A stretch of DNA of 64,000 nt from Sympetrum striolatum (GCA_947579665.1 OX388345.1:56969454-57033453), one strand, 5' to 3'. Counted from the stretch's first letter, positions 10,021 through 22,564 are shown. Numbers and translations: made by a program. The notes: generated by a model not told the origin, from the letters alone.

Positions 10021-13000
10021 ACGGCGAGGTTTACCTGAATTTTAATTGCTAGATTTCTTTTGAGAAAGTTCTTACTCTTCTTTTCTGCTGAGATTGGTTG
10101 CTTAGGATCAGATGGAATTCAAAATATTCGGCCATCGCAAAGGGACCATATTTTAATTCAATATGTAAGCTGCCAGCTTAACCTCATTCTGGACATCGTA
10201 CGTAACTTCGTGTATTAGTAAACGGGCGTATGACGTCTTTAGAGTAAGGAAATGAGAGAATCCTTTGGAGAGATTGGGAAGCCTAGAAGTGAAAACAATT
10301 TGTAAAGGAAAATGTAGGTTGTTTAGGAGATGGATGGACAAAGAAAGTGGGAGGATATTGTGCACTCGGTGGCTGTCTTCGGCCTTTAGCCGTCCGAAAG
10401 AGAAATTTCCTCATACGTCCCGAGAAAAGTGCAAATCATCTTCGGAGAAGAAGAAAGATAGCGATATCAGGCTGGTATACGTAAACTGTCTATCTAATCC
10501 TCAAGTTACATCTTATCACGCGCGAGATGAATTATGATACGACAATGTCCCAAACTCATTCTTCAAGTAGATTCATCACTAATTCATCATAAAAGGAATG
10601 CACCTTCCTAGAGAGAAGGAAAAACAAAATAAATTTACACGTTCAGAATATAATCTATAGGAATTTATTTTCCTCCGAATAACGTCTTATATTCGAACCT
10701 GAAAAAGCGGGGCCTGGCTAAGTTGGAAAACCCCGTAAATCAGACCAATCCCCAGGCACCGTTATTTTTATCCTCGGACATAAAAAATTATAAGTAGAAG
10801 CCTCTATAAGAGATTCTTTGTTCACATGGGAGCATCTGTGATACTCCCTCGCGTCATACCACATTTTGCGAAAGTTTTTTCTATAAAATCCAACAAATTG
10901 CATGTTATGACTGGTCACACGTAATGGACAAAATTTACTTATTACAGAATGAGTCAAAGAGCGTCTAATCGTAACCTTTTTATTGACCCTAGGAGATATT
11001 CATGATCCAAATATAAATCCTCATCGACTTTAAATGCTGGGTATCAGAAACTGACATTCGGAAATCATGAATAACAATTGATTATAGATTACAAAAAAGC
11101 CTAATGGTTTACACTAAGCAGTATTGTAATATGCTATTGTTCCATACAAAAATTAAAAATAAATTTTATAGAAACAAGAAACCTAACGGCATGCCTTCTT
11201 TGTCCTAATGAGAAAACAATTCAAATGATTCTTCATTTTCTTCGTTATCAATTCTACCTAAAATTTTAAAATTAATCTAAACATTTTTATTGCAGTAAAA
11301 TTCTTTATTTTCTGATCATTCAAAAACACCCTATATGAAATGACCTGATGGTACTCCTCTGATCTAGCATATTTGCCATATCACGGAAGAGAAAATTACG
11401 CCATCACATTTAACTTTAACCTTTTTATCCGTAAATACGCACGAAGCAGTAGGTGAAATGCTAAGAGGCGCAGTTGTGGAAAATTATGAATTCCTGCACG
11501 AAACTGGAGAATTCCTTTGCTTTCTTCTCGTCTAAATCCAGTGTTAATTTTCTGCAATCCTTGCAAGATAGAGAAATGAAGATAAAACGTATCTCTCTTT
11601 TGGAAATCAAGTGCCCTCTGATGGTAAGAGGTATATTTAGATCTCCTCGTTACATCGAAATTAAACCGACAACATCATCAAATTAATTCATAGATTAGCC
11701 TAGTAAAAGCGATATACTTTAATTTTCTCTTCTGCTGCATTTGTGACGAGAAAAAAGTTCTATTCGGCGAAGGAGAGGTATGAGATGGAAATATACCTTA
11801 ATATCGAGGAGAAAAAATATTCTGGCGATGGTTATAACTTTGCGAATCAATGAACGAGCCTAATGGCAACTGGTATCAAGTACTTCTACAAAACTGACTC
11901 GGCGTGAAGCTCTCGATATGTTGTATCTGGAAATTCTAGGGATCCTAAGGTATATACAAAGTAGCACACAAAACGATTAGTTACTCCTTCTTCCAATCGC
12001 TTTTAGATTATCTAATCGCTCTTTTTCACATTTAACATTTTGTGCAGTGTAATATGCAAAGAGAACACAAGCAGGGAATTGGTAAAAATAAAAATCCTGC
12101 TACATAAGAAATAATTTTTAATTTTCAGCTCTAAAAGGCTCAAATTGTATCAACTCATTTCTGTCTCAATTTTTTTCCGTAATCCTTTTGTAGATGAATT
12201 ATTAAGTGATATTTATGCTCTCGGTAAAGAAAATATCTGTTTTCGTCGTAAAGTTGCATTTGGATCAACCGCCAAATAGCTTCATACAAGTAGCTGGTCG
12301 AAATTTTGAATAAATATAAATTATACGAGACAGAAACTGGTGTAGAGAGATTATTTTAGAATCTTCAGCGTTATTTCGTTGTTAAGTAGTAAACAGACAA
12401 ATCATAGCTTAGTTCCTAATCAGTATTTCAAAACACTTCCTCGTCTTGAGACGGTCATCGAATACCTGCGATGATCTTTGGTGTTTTCACACTGACCGAG
12501 CAAGTAGCAGGTAAGCAAGCAAAACACAAAAATATTTGCATCATGACTTTCATCACCTTTCAGTACGAGATTCCTTAAAAGCTCCTTCGGGAGGCCGTTT
12601 CGTCACCGGGAATTTTAATCGTTTTGTGAGCTTGTTTTGCATTTTCGCTTCTGAGCGAAATGAATTTATGCAAAACTCCTTTCTCGAGTTTTTCTTTGTG
12701 ATTCTCAACGAAAGGGTGAAATGAGGCTTATATTATGGAAACGCTATCCTTTTACCAACAATCATAATTAACTGTCATTCCTTGGGAATAAATAATATTT
12801 GCTTATTGATGGCAATTGAAAATTTTATTTCATATCTTATTTTATAGACATAGGTACGGTATTAGCTTTTACGGAACGTGAAAGCGGTTTCTATTTATGG
12901 AAACACAATTGGATTATCTCTATAATGTACAACGCGAAATCGTATGCATATAAAATGAAGCTTTTTGGTGATAGTGAATCGATCTAAGATAGGATGAATT

Positions 13001-13540
13001 TTCTCTGTAGCAAAAAAGTAACATATTAAAGGTTATTCGAAAAGTTAAAAATTAATATGAATAGACTTTATAAAAAGGCAATTAATCAGACTATTTTTAA
13101 CCCAAGGTTTCTTAAGATTTGACTTATCTCCAAAACGTTTGAATAATTAGCGATCGGTGAAAAATAATGTTTCTGTAATGAAAATTACCTAAACTTATCT
13201 TCATTGAAGAAAAATAGATCGGAAATATTTCAATAATAAACTTATAATAGTAGTTCAAACTGCACTAAGGATATATTAAGAAGTAACAGAGTACGTAAAT
13301 GTAACTCATTAGTGGAGTCAATAGCAAAAGGTTAAAAGAATTGTGAGAAATGGTGAGTTTTAGCGTGAAATATATGAAAGTTCTAATATATACATTTATG
13401 TCTTATGAAATTCCTCTGTGAAGAAGGATTTCGGAAAATTTTTGTGGTCAAGTTTCGCAAATAGAACTTTTTCGTGAGGGTGGCGAGAATAATATTTAAT
13501 CCAAGAGAGACTATGGAAAGCAAGCTAAGAAAGTGAAAGT
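10021..13540. other. No gene seen; AT-rich intergenic stretch
   Basis: Short ORFs only (70-90 codons at most), none recognised. No repeat relative inside the window was noticed. Confidence 0.45.
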
Positions 13541-13544
13541 TTTT

Positions 13545-13612
13545 AATGCCTCGAGCCGGGTTCGAACTCGAAACTGGTCCAAGTTGAGGTTACATCATTG
13601 TGAAATTTCAAA
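13545..13612 (-). repeat. Possible tRNA-derived SINE head
   Basis: The minus strand contains GAGTTCGAACCCGGC, a good match to a pol III B box. An A-box-like stretch should lie about 35-50 bp upstream, but only a vague TGTAACCTCAACTTGG is seen. The cloverleaf does not close well, so this is not a tRNA gene. Confidence 0.3.
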
Positions 13613-13620
13613 AGTTCATA

Positions 13621-14639
13621 GTTGGTCAGAAGCTGCCGAATTTTTAGCTCTAAAACATTTCTTTCGGTCATTCACTTTTTTTGGCTTTAAAAATCATTAC
13701 GAAACTCCGTAGAATACCTCAGCGTATCGAAATCTTCTTCAAAAACCCGATACAGCTTTGGAAATTTGATTTTCGAATATGGTGTGAATAAGTAGTTGAT
13801 ATTTTGAAAGGCATGTATTCATTCGTGACATTCATTACAACTTATTTACGACTCACTTAATCAATGAACGTCGAAAATTAAAAATATACTTTGACAGATA
13901 GTGGCTTTTGACAGAAATCACTCAGTTTATTCTCGTTAATTATGGCAAGGTCTCACGTGTGCTAAGAGCATTTAGCGAATTTACTTCGAAAATTGATAAT
14001 TTGAGATTTCCGCCACAAATCAAACCCTCCGCGAGTTTTCAAAATAATAATTTTCGAAATGAATCTCTCGCTATTTTCTCCGAAGAAACTCTTTTGCCTT
14101 ACCGCGCATTTCTTTGGGTTGCAAAAGCGCCACTAAAAAAATGATTCATTATTCTATAAGGAAGTGAGAAATCCGTGCAGTTAACCACACATTTTTTTAG
14201 TACGGCCACTCGACACGGTCCAGAGCTTTCAAATTATACCCTTGAGAGAGGACGGACAGCTGGACTTCGCTATTGCCTCGAGGTACACGAAATACATACG
14301 ATGCTCGTGCTACCTCGCCAACTTCTCGTATTTTGTTTACATTTCACCTAATTTTCATTTTTGCGTTTTCATACTATCTGCTTTTATCTTAGCTTCCGCT
14401 ATCGTTTTCCATTTCATAAGCAATACAATATAGGCAATATGCTGTAGTCGTCGTTTTACTTGAACGAACTGAGTTTTAACCTTTCTAATATATTCGTTAG
14501 AATCGATTATACTATTCGGCCAATAAGTTGTGTTATTCATAATTATTTCGTTAGACACGCTAAATTGAGGGAAGGAATCAATCTGTCCAATCTCAACTTT
14601 GTAGAAAGCCGCAAATAACTAAAACACACTTGGTGATTT
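13621..14639. other. No gene seen
   Basis: ORFs of up to 78 codons without recognisable content. The segment just before 14640 may be decayed upstream sequence of the RT fragment that follows. Confidence 0.4.
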
Positions 14640-15260
14640 CGGAGAATCACAGCAAACATAAATCTAAACAAACTAAAGAAAATAGCATCGGTCAAATATC
14701 TTGGAGTAACTCTCACGAATAATTAAATATAGTGTACTCACACATCAAATCATATCACACATGTACATCCGTAATGTATGAGGAATAGCACGTAAGAAAC
14801 TCGGCTTTGTTAAAAAAATATTCGGTAGCAGCGAAGATAAAGTTCGCGATCGATGTTACTTAGCGTGTATGAGACCCTGCCGGCAAGTTTCATGCTCGAG
14901 AAATAGAAAAGGTACAACGAAAGGGGATACTATTAGCAAAGAATTGCTACGATGAAGCAGTGAGTGTTAAGTGCAGTCCTCTATAATCTTAGTGCACTAA
15001 GATGATACAGGACGCGGGATGGGAACCATTAGAGGATGGAAGGCTAATTCAAAGGATAAACTTACTAAATAACTTCAGATAAAGAAATGTTTTTGCTTGT
15101 GAAATATACGCGAAATACTGACGGCTGAGAATTAGTAAGATCGAGTTAGAAAAGTGAAGGTCTATTCCACAGTTAGATGACACTTCGGAACTACTACTTG
15201 GCGTGATTCTTTCCTTGAGATTATCAATCGCCAAAATATTTACCACCAAAAGTAGAAAAG
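14640..15260 (+). pseudogene. Decayed reverse-transcriptase C-terminal fragment (CR1/jockey-type non-LTR element)
   Basis: Translated piecewise across stops and frameshifts, the plus strand gives the characteristic post-catalytic RT order. First is KYLGVTLTNN (about 14694), then ARKKLGFVKKIFGSSEDKV and RDRCYLACMRP (about 14790-14875). These are followed by EIEKVQRKGILLAKNCYDEA (about 14900-14958) and DAGWEPLEDGRLIQRINLLN (about 15010-15072). This matches the thumb and C-terminal region of jockey/CR1-superfamily enzymes, where KYLGVTL, CY..L(V/I)RP, E..QR.....KNC and W..L..RR...R...L.K are conserved. No catalytic YADD block or endonuclease was found upstream, so the copy is 5'-truncated. Several in-frame stops show it is dead. 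It is a different family from the intact element at 52.7-57.5 kb but close to the fragment at 47880-48190. Confidence 0.8.
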
Positions 15261-18220
15261 GTAGTAACGTCGTATGAAGAAAAGCTTTTACAAATATATA
15301 TGGGCCATAGAAAGGAAAAATCTTCCCCCAATTTCTAACTCCTAGCTAACTTCTGAATAAACAATAGAGACGGCTAATAAAATAATATCTGACTAATTCA
15401 ACCCAAAAATAATATTATTGCTTCATATAATACTTATGAAGAGATACTACAATTTTAGATCAATGATAAATTCCTCGCTAAGATTGCACTCGTGAGTAAA
15501 AATTAATCATAAATATCCTACGACATGTGAAAAATTATTTCTAGTTTCCGATCCTTGCCTTTTGTACATGTTTTCCTGCAATTCCGACAATAGGCGGGCA
15601 CTTCACTTTATTAATTGACCCTCAATAAAACGTCATAGATGTTGATTACTGTGAACATTCCGCGAAATATGGCGTCCATATTGAGGGGTAGTTTGAATTT
15701 TATTTATGGTAGTTTGAGGAACGCAGTAATGCGGAGCCATATAGCATTTAATAACCGCAATAAATAACGAAACAGGAAGATCTATGGACATGTTAGTTTC
15801 AATTAGAAAGATGAGCGAGTTTTAGTTGTCATCTGGTCAATGTCTTATGGCTACTCATAAGTTGCTCCATCTCTTTTTTAGATTTTCTTCGTTAATCAGA
15901 TTGTAGCTTCGCAGGGGAATTGGATAAAAACAAATAAAGAATGTCTTTATTTAAAAACTAATTGTAAAAATTAGCCTTTAAATAATTAGTGATACTTGTT
16001 CATCTCTTCTCGTTAAAGAAAATCCATCTAAGAATTTCGACGCGACTAAAATAAAAATTTATTTTTAATCTTTTTTACTAAATATTTTCTAGAATGTTAC
16101 ATCTAATATTCAATGAATGCATTTTGTCAAGAAATTCCTCGATGAATGTTCAAGTTGGAAGTCATGTTAACCTATATTTGTTTGCATAATATAGATGGGT
16201 ATAAGAAGATGCCAGATTTTACCTTAATAAAGAATATCCTTATTTACGTAAATAATTAATTAATTATTATTACATTCTAAATGAAAACTGTGATATTTCC
16301 CTTCAAAATCATTATGAAAAATCTCCAAAAAACTTTGATACCTAAACTTTAAACGCCATTAAATTCCATGATTTTCGAGAGAAGGGTAAGTTTATCTTTC
16401 AATATTTAGTATTTGAGTAACAGCACCGATACAATTTTTTCGTTAGAACATTCGTTTCTTCTTTCATCGGCAGCATTATGATCATTAATCTTTATTTCGG
16501 ACGGTAGAAGGCTCCCTTCGTAATTTGAGGAAATATTTTGCAGCAGTAATTTCTCTCCCAAGGCCATTAATCTAAGCTAATTCCTATAATTCCCTCCATT
16601 TTACCTCTATTTGCACTTAATGTACGCCATTATTCTCCCCTGCGCACGACCTTTTCGACGACTTCGTGTAAATGGCGTCTCATATTTTATCGGAGCTTCT
16701 TCATTACAAGTTGATAGAGTTAATTACCTTCGACATTTCCATTTTAAATTCCATAATTTATTAACAAAGGGATTTAAATTATCGCAGAGGTTTAATTAAA
16801 CTTTTCTGAAAAAAATCCGAATAAAAACTTTGCATTTTTCGTCTCGTAGATTAAAGAACTTGTGGTATGATCAACTTTAGCGATGAAGTTTCCTCGGTCT
16901 CCTCTAACTCAATCCTCGAAATAAACCAAACATAATATACTGAACATTTGATAAGTGATCCGATGAATATGCAACCAAGCGTAAGTTTTAGCGCGAAAAA
17001 ACAGGATAAAGTTTTATTTTTTGTAAAATACTAAGCAGAATTCACTCATTAACAACTCATTAAAGTTTTATTACCGTTGTTTTACACAAATAATTTACGT
17101 CACCTTGCTTTTCAAATGCAGATTAATTCAGTTAATCGTGCATTAAGTATTAATTTATTCATCCAATAATTAGAACTTACAAAATGAAGTTGATATCATC
17201 AAATAGAAAACAATTTGTTCATCCATTTACTCTTTTATCTGCCCTATTCTCCATCGGTTACAGAAAGATAACATCTACTAACAGAAAGCTTTGCAAATAT
17301 TTCCATTTCAGTATTGATTTTGTTTATTTTAGCGACACAAACAATAATTATATCTTACTAAATGGCGTGACAAGAGGTTTATCGCTCTTTCAAGTTATGA
17401 GCCTTTTCACGCTGAAGAGAAAGGATTCCATCGAAACTTAATCCACGGATTAACATGAAAGACCAATTGTTTTTAAAGTTTTTACGATCTTAAATTTGAA
17501 ATAAAAAATAACTAACGACCACCTTCAGATAATCACGGAAATTTTTCAATAAACCAATCACGTAATCCCCAACATGTATTCTCTTCTTAGTGGTTTTTCT
17601 TGTTCGGAAATCAAGATTTAAGCTTGTTAGTCATGAAGCTGATATGTATCAGAGGTGAAGGTTCACTTATTTTACCTTTTAAGGACTTAAGGGAGTTTAC
17701 GTAAGGTAAGTACCATTTATCCTTTAAAGCTTTCAAGCCACATTACACATTCCGCGCCCTTACACAAATTGACTCCATTATTGGAGTTCACAAAACATAG
17801 TCCAGCTCACGGTGATAAAGCTTTCATCGTGAGATATAACTTCCGTCATCTCCCTCACCTGCCTTTATCTCAACATCTCCGAAATTTGAAAACTTCCCTC
17901 CGGTTCCATAAATGAATTACATTACAGAGTGACTGCGGTCTTCAACAGTGGTCTAATTTGAGGCACGTATTCCCCGAGGCAACTTTTAACTTCCCCTAGT
18001 TTAAATTCTCAGTTTCTGGCGATGTCTTTTGAAAATGCATAGTAATGAAAAGAGAATAATAGTATTTTTTAATATACAAATATCATCCTATGAAAAAATC
18101 TGGAATCTATAAACTTAAACGCAATGACTGTGACGGCGTATATTTTGGGTAAACACGGCAAAATTTCACCATTAGAGACAGTGAACATAAGAGATGTCCC
18201 CAAGGAAGAACAGACTAAAA
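15261..18220. other. No gene seen; AT-rich intergenic stretch
   Basis: Only short ORFs (at most 85 codons). Nothing recognised on either strand. Confidence 0.45.
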
Positions 18221-18223
18221 ATA

Positions 18224-18291
18224 AGGACCGGGGAATCGAAGCCGGGTCTCTTGATTGCTCGTCATGTACTCTGTCCGTTGAACTATCCCAC
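18224..18291 (-). repeat. tRNA-derived SINE head (left member of an inverted pair)
   Basis: The minus strand reads GGGATAGTTCAACGGACAGA (A-box-like) and, about 45 bases on, GGCTTCGATTCCCCGG (B-box-like). This is a tRNA-shaped promoter module without a closed acceptor stem. Its 3' half is repeated in inverted orientation at 18309-18352, so the region can fold on itself. Confidence 0.55.
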
Positions 18292-18308
18292 CTATTTAGG
18301 TAAAAGAG

Positions 18309-18352
18309 GCGGGATAGCAATCAGAAGACCCGGGTTCAATTTCCGGTCCTTT
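18309..18352 (+). repeat. tRNA-like SINE fragment (right member of an inverted pair)
   Basis: GCGGGATAGCAATCAG followed by GACCCGGGTTCAATTTCC carries a B box and pairs with the minus-strand head at 18224-18291. The A-box part appears to be deleted. It is the plus-strand half of a SINE foldback. Confidence 0.5.
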
Positions 18353-18431
18353 CAGAATATTTTCGAGTCCTTTTCCCTATTCTTATTTCAGATTTTTCCT
18401 GGGTGCACGCCATCTTCCGCATAATACCTCA

Positions 18432-18441
18432 CCCACATTCC
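18432..18441. repeat. Target-site duplication of the interrupted SINE, left copy
   Basis: CCCACATTCC here is identical to 22565-22574. Between the two copies lies a minus-strand SINE split by the 3981-bp foldback element, so the pair marks the original SINE insertion site. Confidence 0.65.
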
Positions 18442-18560
18442 AGTAGTAGTAGTATCGTTAAAAGTGCATCGACAGCTTAGGTCATTTTGCACATTGGCTC
18501 ACACCGGGAATCGAACCCGAGACCGCTTTCACCGAAGGCAAACGCGCTGTCCACATGACT

Positions 18561-18569
18561 ATCCGGGAG
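18561..18569. repeat. 9-bp target-site duplication, left copy
   Basis: ATCCGGGAG occurs here and at 22551-22559. The preceding bases differ (T versus C), so the duplication is exactly 9 bp. It defines the ends of the foldback element. Confidence 0.8.
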
Positions 18570-18755
18570 CGTGACCCGACAACTGACCGCGCGACAATTG
18601 ACCGCGTACCAATTGACCGCGTACCAACTGAACGCTACGACAATTGACCGCTACGACAACTGACCGCTCGCGACAACTGACCGCGTAACAACTGACCGCT
18701 ACGACAACTGATCGCGTCTCGTTTTCTGGAATCATTGAAGGAACGAAATTTTGAT
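18570..18755 (+). repeat. Left TIR: about nine subrepeats plus inner block
   Basis: About nine units, each containing (A/G)ACAA(C/T)TGACCGC or a variant, run from 18577 to about 18715. They are followed by GCGTCTCGTTTTCTGGAATC. Variant units, such as one with TGAACGCTAC and one with GACCGCTCGC, occur in the same order as in the right arm. The arms are therefore homologous rather than independently expanded. The array is GC-richer than its surroundings. Confidence 0.8.
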
Positions 18756-21220
18756 TTAAAATTTGGAGACCCCGTCCTATCTTAATGATAATTATCTTAG
18801 ATTGTTACACAGTAATAATTTTTTATGTTTATGATGTATACAAAGCAGAAAAATGTCCTTATTGATACCTTAAATTTCTAGGAAACCTTATTTGTTACAC
18901 ATGAATAATAAACTGTTTAGATAAGGAACTCCTTCGAAAATATATGTGATTAATTGCGTTCCATGTCTTACTAAAAATTTTTTAAAATTTTGGGACAAAT
19001 ATGTCCCTATGGGTTGGCGGCCGCATAACGCTGCATCGCCGAATTTTCACCGTTCTTTACTCTTACACTCTTTTCCTCCCAATGCCTTACCATTTAAATC
19101 TAAACAGAAATTCGCATATGTCTAATATTTTGGTGTGATAATGTTAATGTTATTAACTCTTTTAACAGACATCCTTTGGAAATAATACGAAACACTACGC
19201 ATCATTAGCATCACGATCAGTATAATTCTGTAATCCTTCACTTAATTGCTCTCTCAAACCAATGCAATTATTATAAAATGTATTTCAAAAACTTAGCAGT
19301 ACTGCCTACTTTCAGTACATCATATGATTCCATTACCTTTGCCTTTTCCGTTTCATTCATCATGGAGTTGTAATTTTCACAAGATCTACAGCGAAGCTCC
19401 AGGTCACTGGCTCACATGGTAATATTGCACCTCAATTAATACGGACTTAAAAATCTATTAAAGCTTCATGATAAAATGCGAACATGAGGGAAAAAAAACA
19501 AAACATACTTCTGCTTCCACGTTAGATCATTACTAACTTTATTTTTATAGCTATTCTTAATAAAAAAACAATAACTTGAACTCGTCTACAGTAAAATTAC
19601 GTTTCCCTTTCTTATATATGCAATGAATCAAACATTCACTTACTGAAAGATATCCTCTCAGCAATGACCAGTTGTGTGCGGCTTATGTCGGCGTAGAACT
19701 TCAAATAAGTTCCTTTGAAGGGGAAAGCAAGAGGGGGAAATGTGTGTGATGTATGCTTTATTTTCATACGCACATACATTGTGACCGAAAAGCTTATACG
19801 ACCATCTAATCGCTGCATTCATTCTTCATGATCTCTTACACAATAATGATAGCCAGACTTACGCTATGTATGGCATTATCCATACCGAATGGTCAACCTA
19901 CATAGTAAAAATAGCTTCCCTAGGTTCCCTCAAGAAACTGTTTGCGATGCTGCCACATCTATTCACATCTATATATCAGTATTCGCTGATATAAGATATA
20001 TACTTGATTTTTACCTATTATGATAAAGATGGGTACTTGATTGTTACAAAAGTTGAAAAACTACGAGTGATGACATGAAATGATTTCTTAGTAAAAATTT
20101 TATTTTTAGTCACTAAAGTAGTAATTGCTGTTTAAGACTATCTCAGGATATATTTCACAATATACAGTATTTTTTAAAGTTCAGAAACGTTATCGTATAA
20201 TTTCTTGAATTATATTACTACCTAAGTTTCAGATTTTAATTTAACGTAGTGTTAATATAGAAGTATATAATGAAAAAGTGTGACATGTTACTTAAATGTC
20301 TTCAAATATAAGGAGGAAAGGATTTATAAATAATAGCAGAAGTTCCGAAAATTTTCAACGGGAGAAATGGATGTAGTATTGAATATAATCTTCATATCTA
20401 GATTATCATAGTTATCTACAGGATAATGTGTACTTTACTATACTATAATACTATACAAGTCGTGATATAATCAATTTTTAAGCTTTCACTGGTATTCAAA
20501 GTGATGATCAACGTCTGATAGGTCTGATTTAGTGAACTTCAAACATTAAAGATATGTTTCACCCCAATGCCTCGTGGTTGTAAACGAACTATGTAGTGTA
20601 AATAATTATAAATTGCCTCTTGCGCCAGTTAGTTCATTGCTGAAATTTAAGTTTGTTCAAAGAAATTTTAGTCACTCCGAAAATGTAATCTTGATACTAA
20701 AAGCTATGTTGGTATATGTATCGACAATTGTAGTGTCATAGCTTCTGATCAGCTCGGTGATGTTTTTCAAATCCGTAAGACTTCTCTTTATGCAGTTATA
20801 GTTCCATGCCATATTCACTCATACGAGTTTGTCTAAATCTTATGAAATAATGGTATATAGTTAGAAAATATTTTGAATTAATGCGCGGATTTAAAAATTT
20901 CTTTCTTTTTTCTTCTAAAATAAGTTATGTTTTAAAGAGAGAAATGGGAGGAATGTTGTGTAGCTTGTGACATATGGATATATTGAGTGAAATTACTTCT
21001 TGGATTTATAGAATTTCATCAAACAACGCAAATGTGCTCCTTTATACCCTAACAGTACATGTCGTAGATAAGAAAGTTGATTTATCAATATAGTTAACAA
21101 TCTTAGTGAGCTCCGAGGGAATAAGAAAAAGCCTTACAAGGAAGTAAAAGCCTGGATGGGCATCTAATTCTTGTCTATTTTTTTCTCGGAGTATTAGAGA
21201 AGCTACGAGCAGTTAAACTT

Positions 21221-21291
21221 ACACACCCCCTGCCTCACGCCAATGGTGGTTTGTAGGATCAATGTGTGAATGTAAATATAAAAAAATAGTA
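21221..21291 (+). repeat. SINE-tail-like fragment 1
   Basis: CACCCCCTGCCTCACGCCA, then GTAGGATCAATG and ATGTAAATATAAAAA. The same ordered blocks, diverged, occur at 22065-22112 and 23236-23305. They resemble one another and are probably 3' parts of one SINE or LINE family. No promoter boxes are attached. Confidence 0.4.
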
Positions 21292-22064
21292 AGTTAATTC
21301 ATTGTTTCTATGAAATTCATCGAATCTGTTTTCACCTTAACACTCTCGACTAGTAAGTCACTCCAGAAAAATCACTAGATATCTCTTTAGTAAGGAGATG
21401 CATTAAGGGTAAAACCAACGGCCTAAAAACGGCTTTTTCTGATAGCGCTACAGCAGCATAAAATAAATTAACTATTTATAATTTACAGTTAAAAGCTCCC
21501 AATTGATGGTACATATATTCTTAATTACTCATTAAGGATAAGCGGAACGCAGTTTTTACTTCGTTAACACAGACATACTTCACACAGATGTGCTAAGTCA
21601 TTTAGTGAAAGACTGTATAAATGTAAAAATAGCCTCCTGGTGTGCAATATCAACGACTTAATCTTTTCATTATATTTTGTATCCGTTTAAATATTATGGC
21701 ATTGCATTATTCTGTGTACTTTTAACGGTTTGAAGTTATGAATTCTGTTCTACTCAGAACCGTCCAGGAATAACTAATGCTGTGTAAATTATAAAATCAC
21801 TGGCAATATAAGTCCAAATATAAGTGGTATATGGTTTGTGTATATGATAGGACAGTATCAGATAACCGCAGAATGTTAATTTACGTACCTAATTATCAAC
21901 GGAGGTAATAAGAAAAGTGATATAAGTAGTGACATTTTTGAGGATTGCGGTGAAGAATATATGCAGAATCTATTTAAGAATCCAGGAAGAAATTTAGCCT
22001 AAAAGTTATTAATTCGTTACCGTCAAAAAATTGTTACATTAGACTATTTACATTTCCAACTGTT

Positions 22065-22112
22065 ATCTCCTGCCATACGCCACTCGCCGGGTACATATCT
22101 AAATCTAAAATC
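22065..22112 (+). repeat. SINE-tail-like fragment 2
   Basis: CTCCTGCCATACGCCACTCG followed by TAAATCTAAAATC is a short, diverged relative of 21221-21291, inside the foldback element. Confidence 0.3.
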
Positions 22113-22364
22113 TTAACCAAGTCCCGTACCCAGACATGTCCGCAAAGTGAATTTAATTGTTCATTTATCAGTATTTAATAAATATTGCTCGTAATAAGAT
22201 AACATTCCTGCTCAATACTGTTATCTATAAGAAAGCGTTGTAAAAAAATTTAGTGATATAAGTATCTAATTTATGGTATTTTAATCAGTATTCGGTAAAA
22301 TGACTACCGCTCGATTGCTACCACAAAATAACTACATTTCATACAATTTTGTGTACCGTACTTC

Positions 22365-22550
22365 AATTAATGCTTCCTGAAAACGGAGACGCGTTCAGTT
22401 GGTACGCGGTCGGTTGGTACGCGGTCAATTGGTACGCGGTCAGTTGTCGCGAGCGGTCAGTTGTCGTAGCGGTCAATTGTCGTAGCGTTCAGTTGGTACG
22501 CGGTCAGTTAGTACGCGGTCAGTTGTCGCGCGGTCAATTGTTACGGAACC
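22365..22550 (-). repeat. Right TIR: about ten subrepeats plus inner block
   Basis: This is the inverted counterpart of 18570-18755. About 107 bp of the outer array match the left arm with only a few differences by eye. The inner end has one extra unit and different unit variants before the shared GCGTCTC block. A 115-codon frame reading through it (22349-22696) yields a Trp/Tyr/Ala/Val repeat and is an artefact of the array. Confidence 0.8.
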
Positions 22551-22559
22551 ATCCGGGAG
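22551..22559. repeat. 9-bp target-site duplication, right copy
   Basis: ATCCGGGAG is identical to 18561-18569 and lies directly outside the right TIR. Confidence 0.8.
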
Positions 22560-22564
22560 ACCAC

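Larger units (their letters stand above)
18756..22364. other. Interior of the foldback element; no gene seen
   Basis: About 3.6 kb of AT-rich sequence with no ORF over 60 codons of any interest. It holds a small hairpin (GGGACAAATATGTCCC, near 18992) and two SINE-tail-like fragments (21221-21291, 22065-22112). No captured gene or transposase was recognised. Confidence 0.5.
18570..22550. mobile_element. Foldback-type DNA transposon with subrepeat-built TIRs (3981 bp, non-autonomous)
   Basis: Both ends are inverted arrays of a 15-17 bp unit close to CGACAACTGACCGCGTA, followed on the inside by a further inverted block of about 40 bp beginning GCGTCTC. A 9-bp direct repeat (ATCCGGGAG) flanks the element, and the insertion splits a SINE, so the boundaries are supported independently. 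The arms are about 185 bp. The interior (about 18756-22364) is AT-rich with no ORF of transposase size, so mobilisation would have to be in trans. Nine-base duplications with subrepeat TIRs are known for Drosophila FB-type elements (P superfamily relatives), and 8-10 bp duplications for Mutator-like elements. Which applies here is inference. I do not recognise the family. Confidence 0.8.
18442..22564 (-). mobile_element. tRNA-derived SINE, interrupted by a foldback element
   Basis: Removing 18570-22550 and one 9-bp duplication leaves about 130 bp. On the minus strand it starts GTGGTCTCCCGGAT, passes an A-box-like TAGTCATGTGG (plus coordinates 18551-18561) and a B box GGTTCGATTCC (18508-18518), and ends in an (ACT)n tail (18442-18453). 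It is flanked by CCCACATTCC on both sides. The head resembles the one at 58421-58489, so they probably belong to one tRNA-derived family. The A and B boxes would be read by RNA polymerase III. The copy is now split and cannot be transcribed as one unit. Confidence 0.75.
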
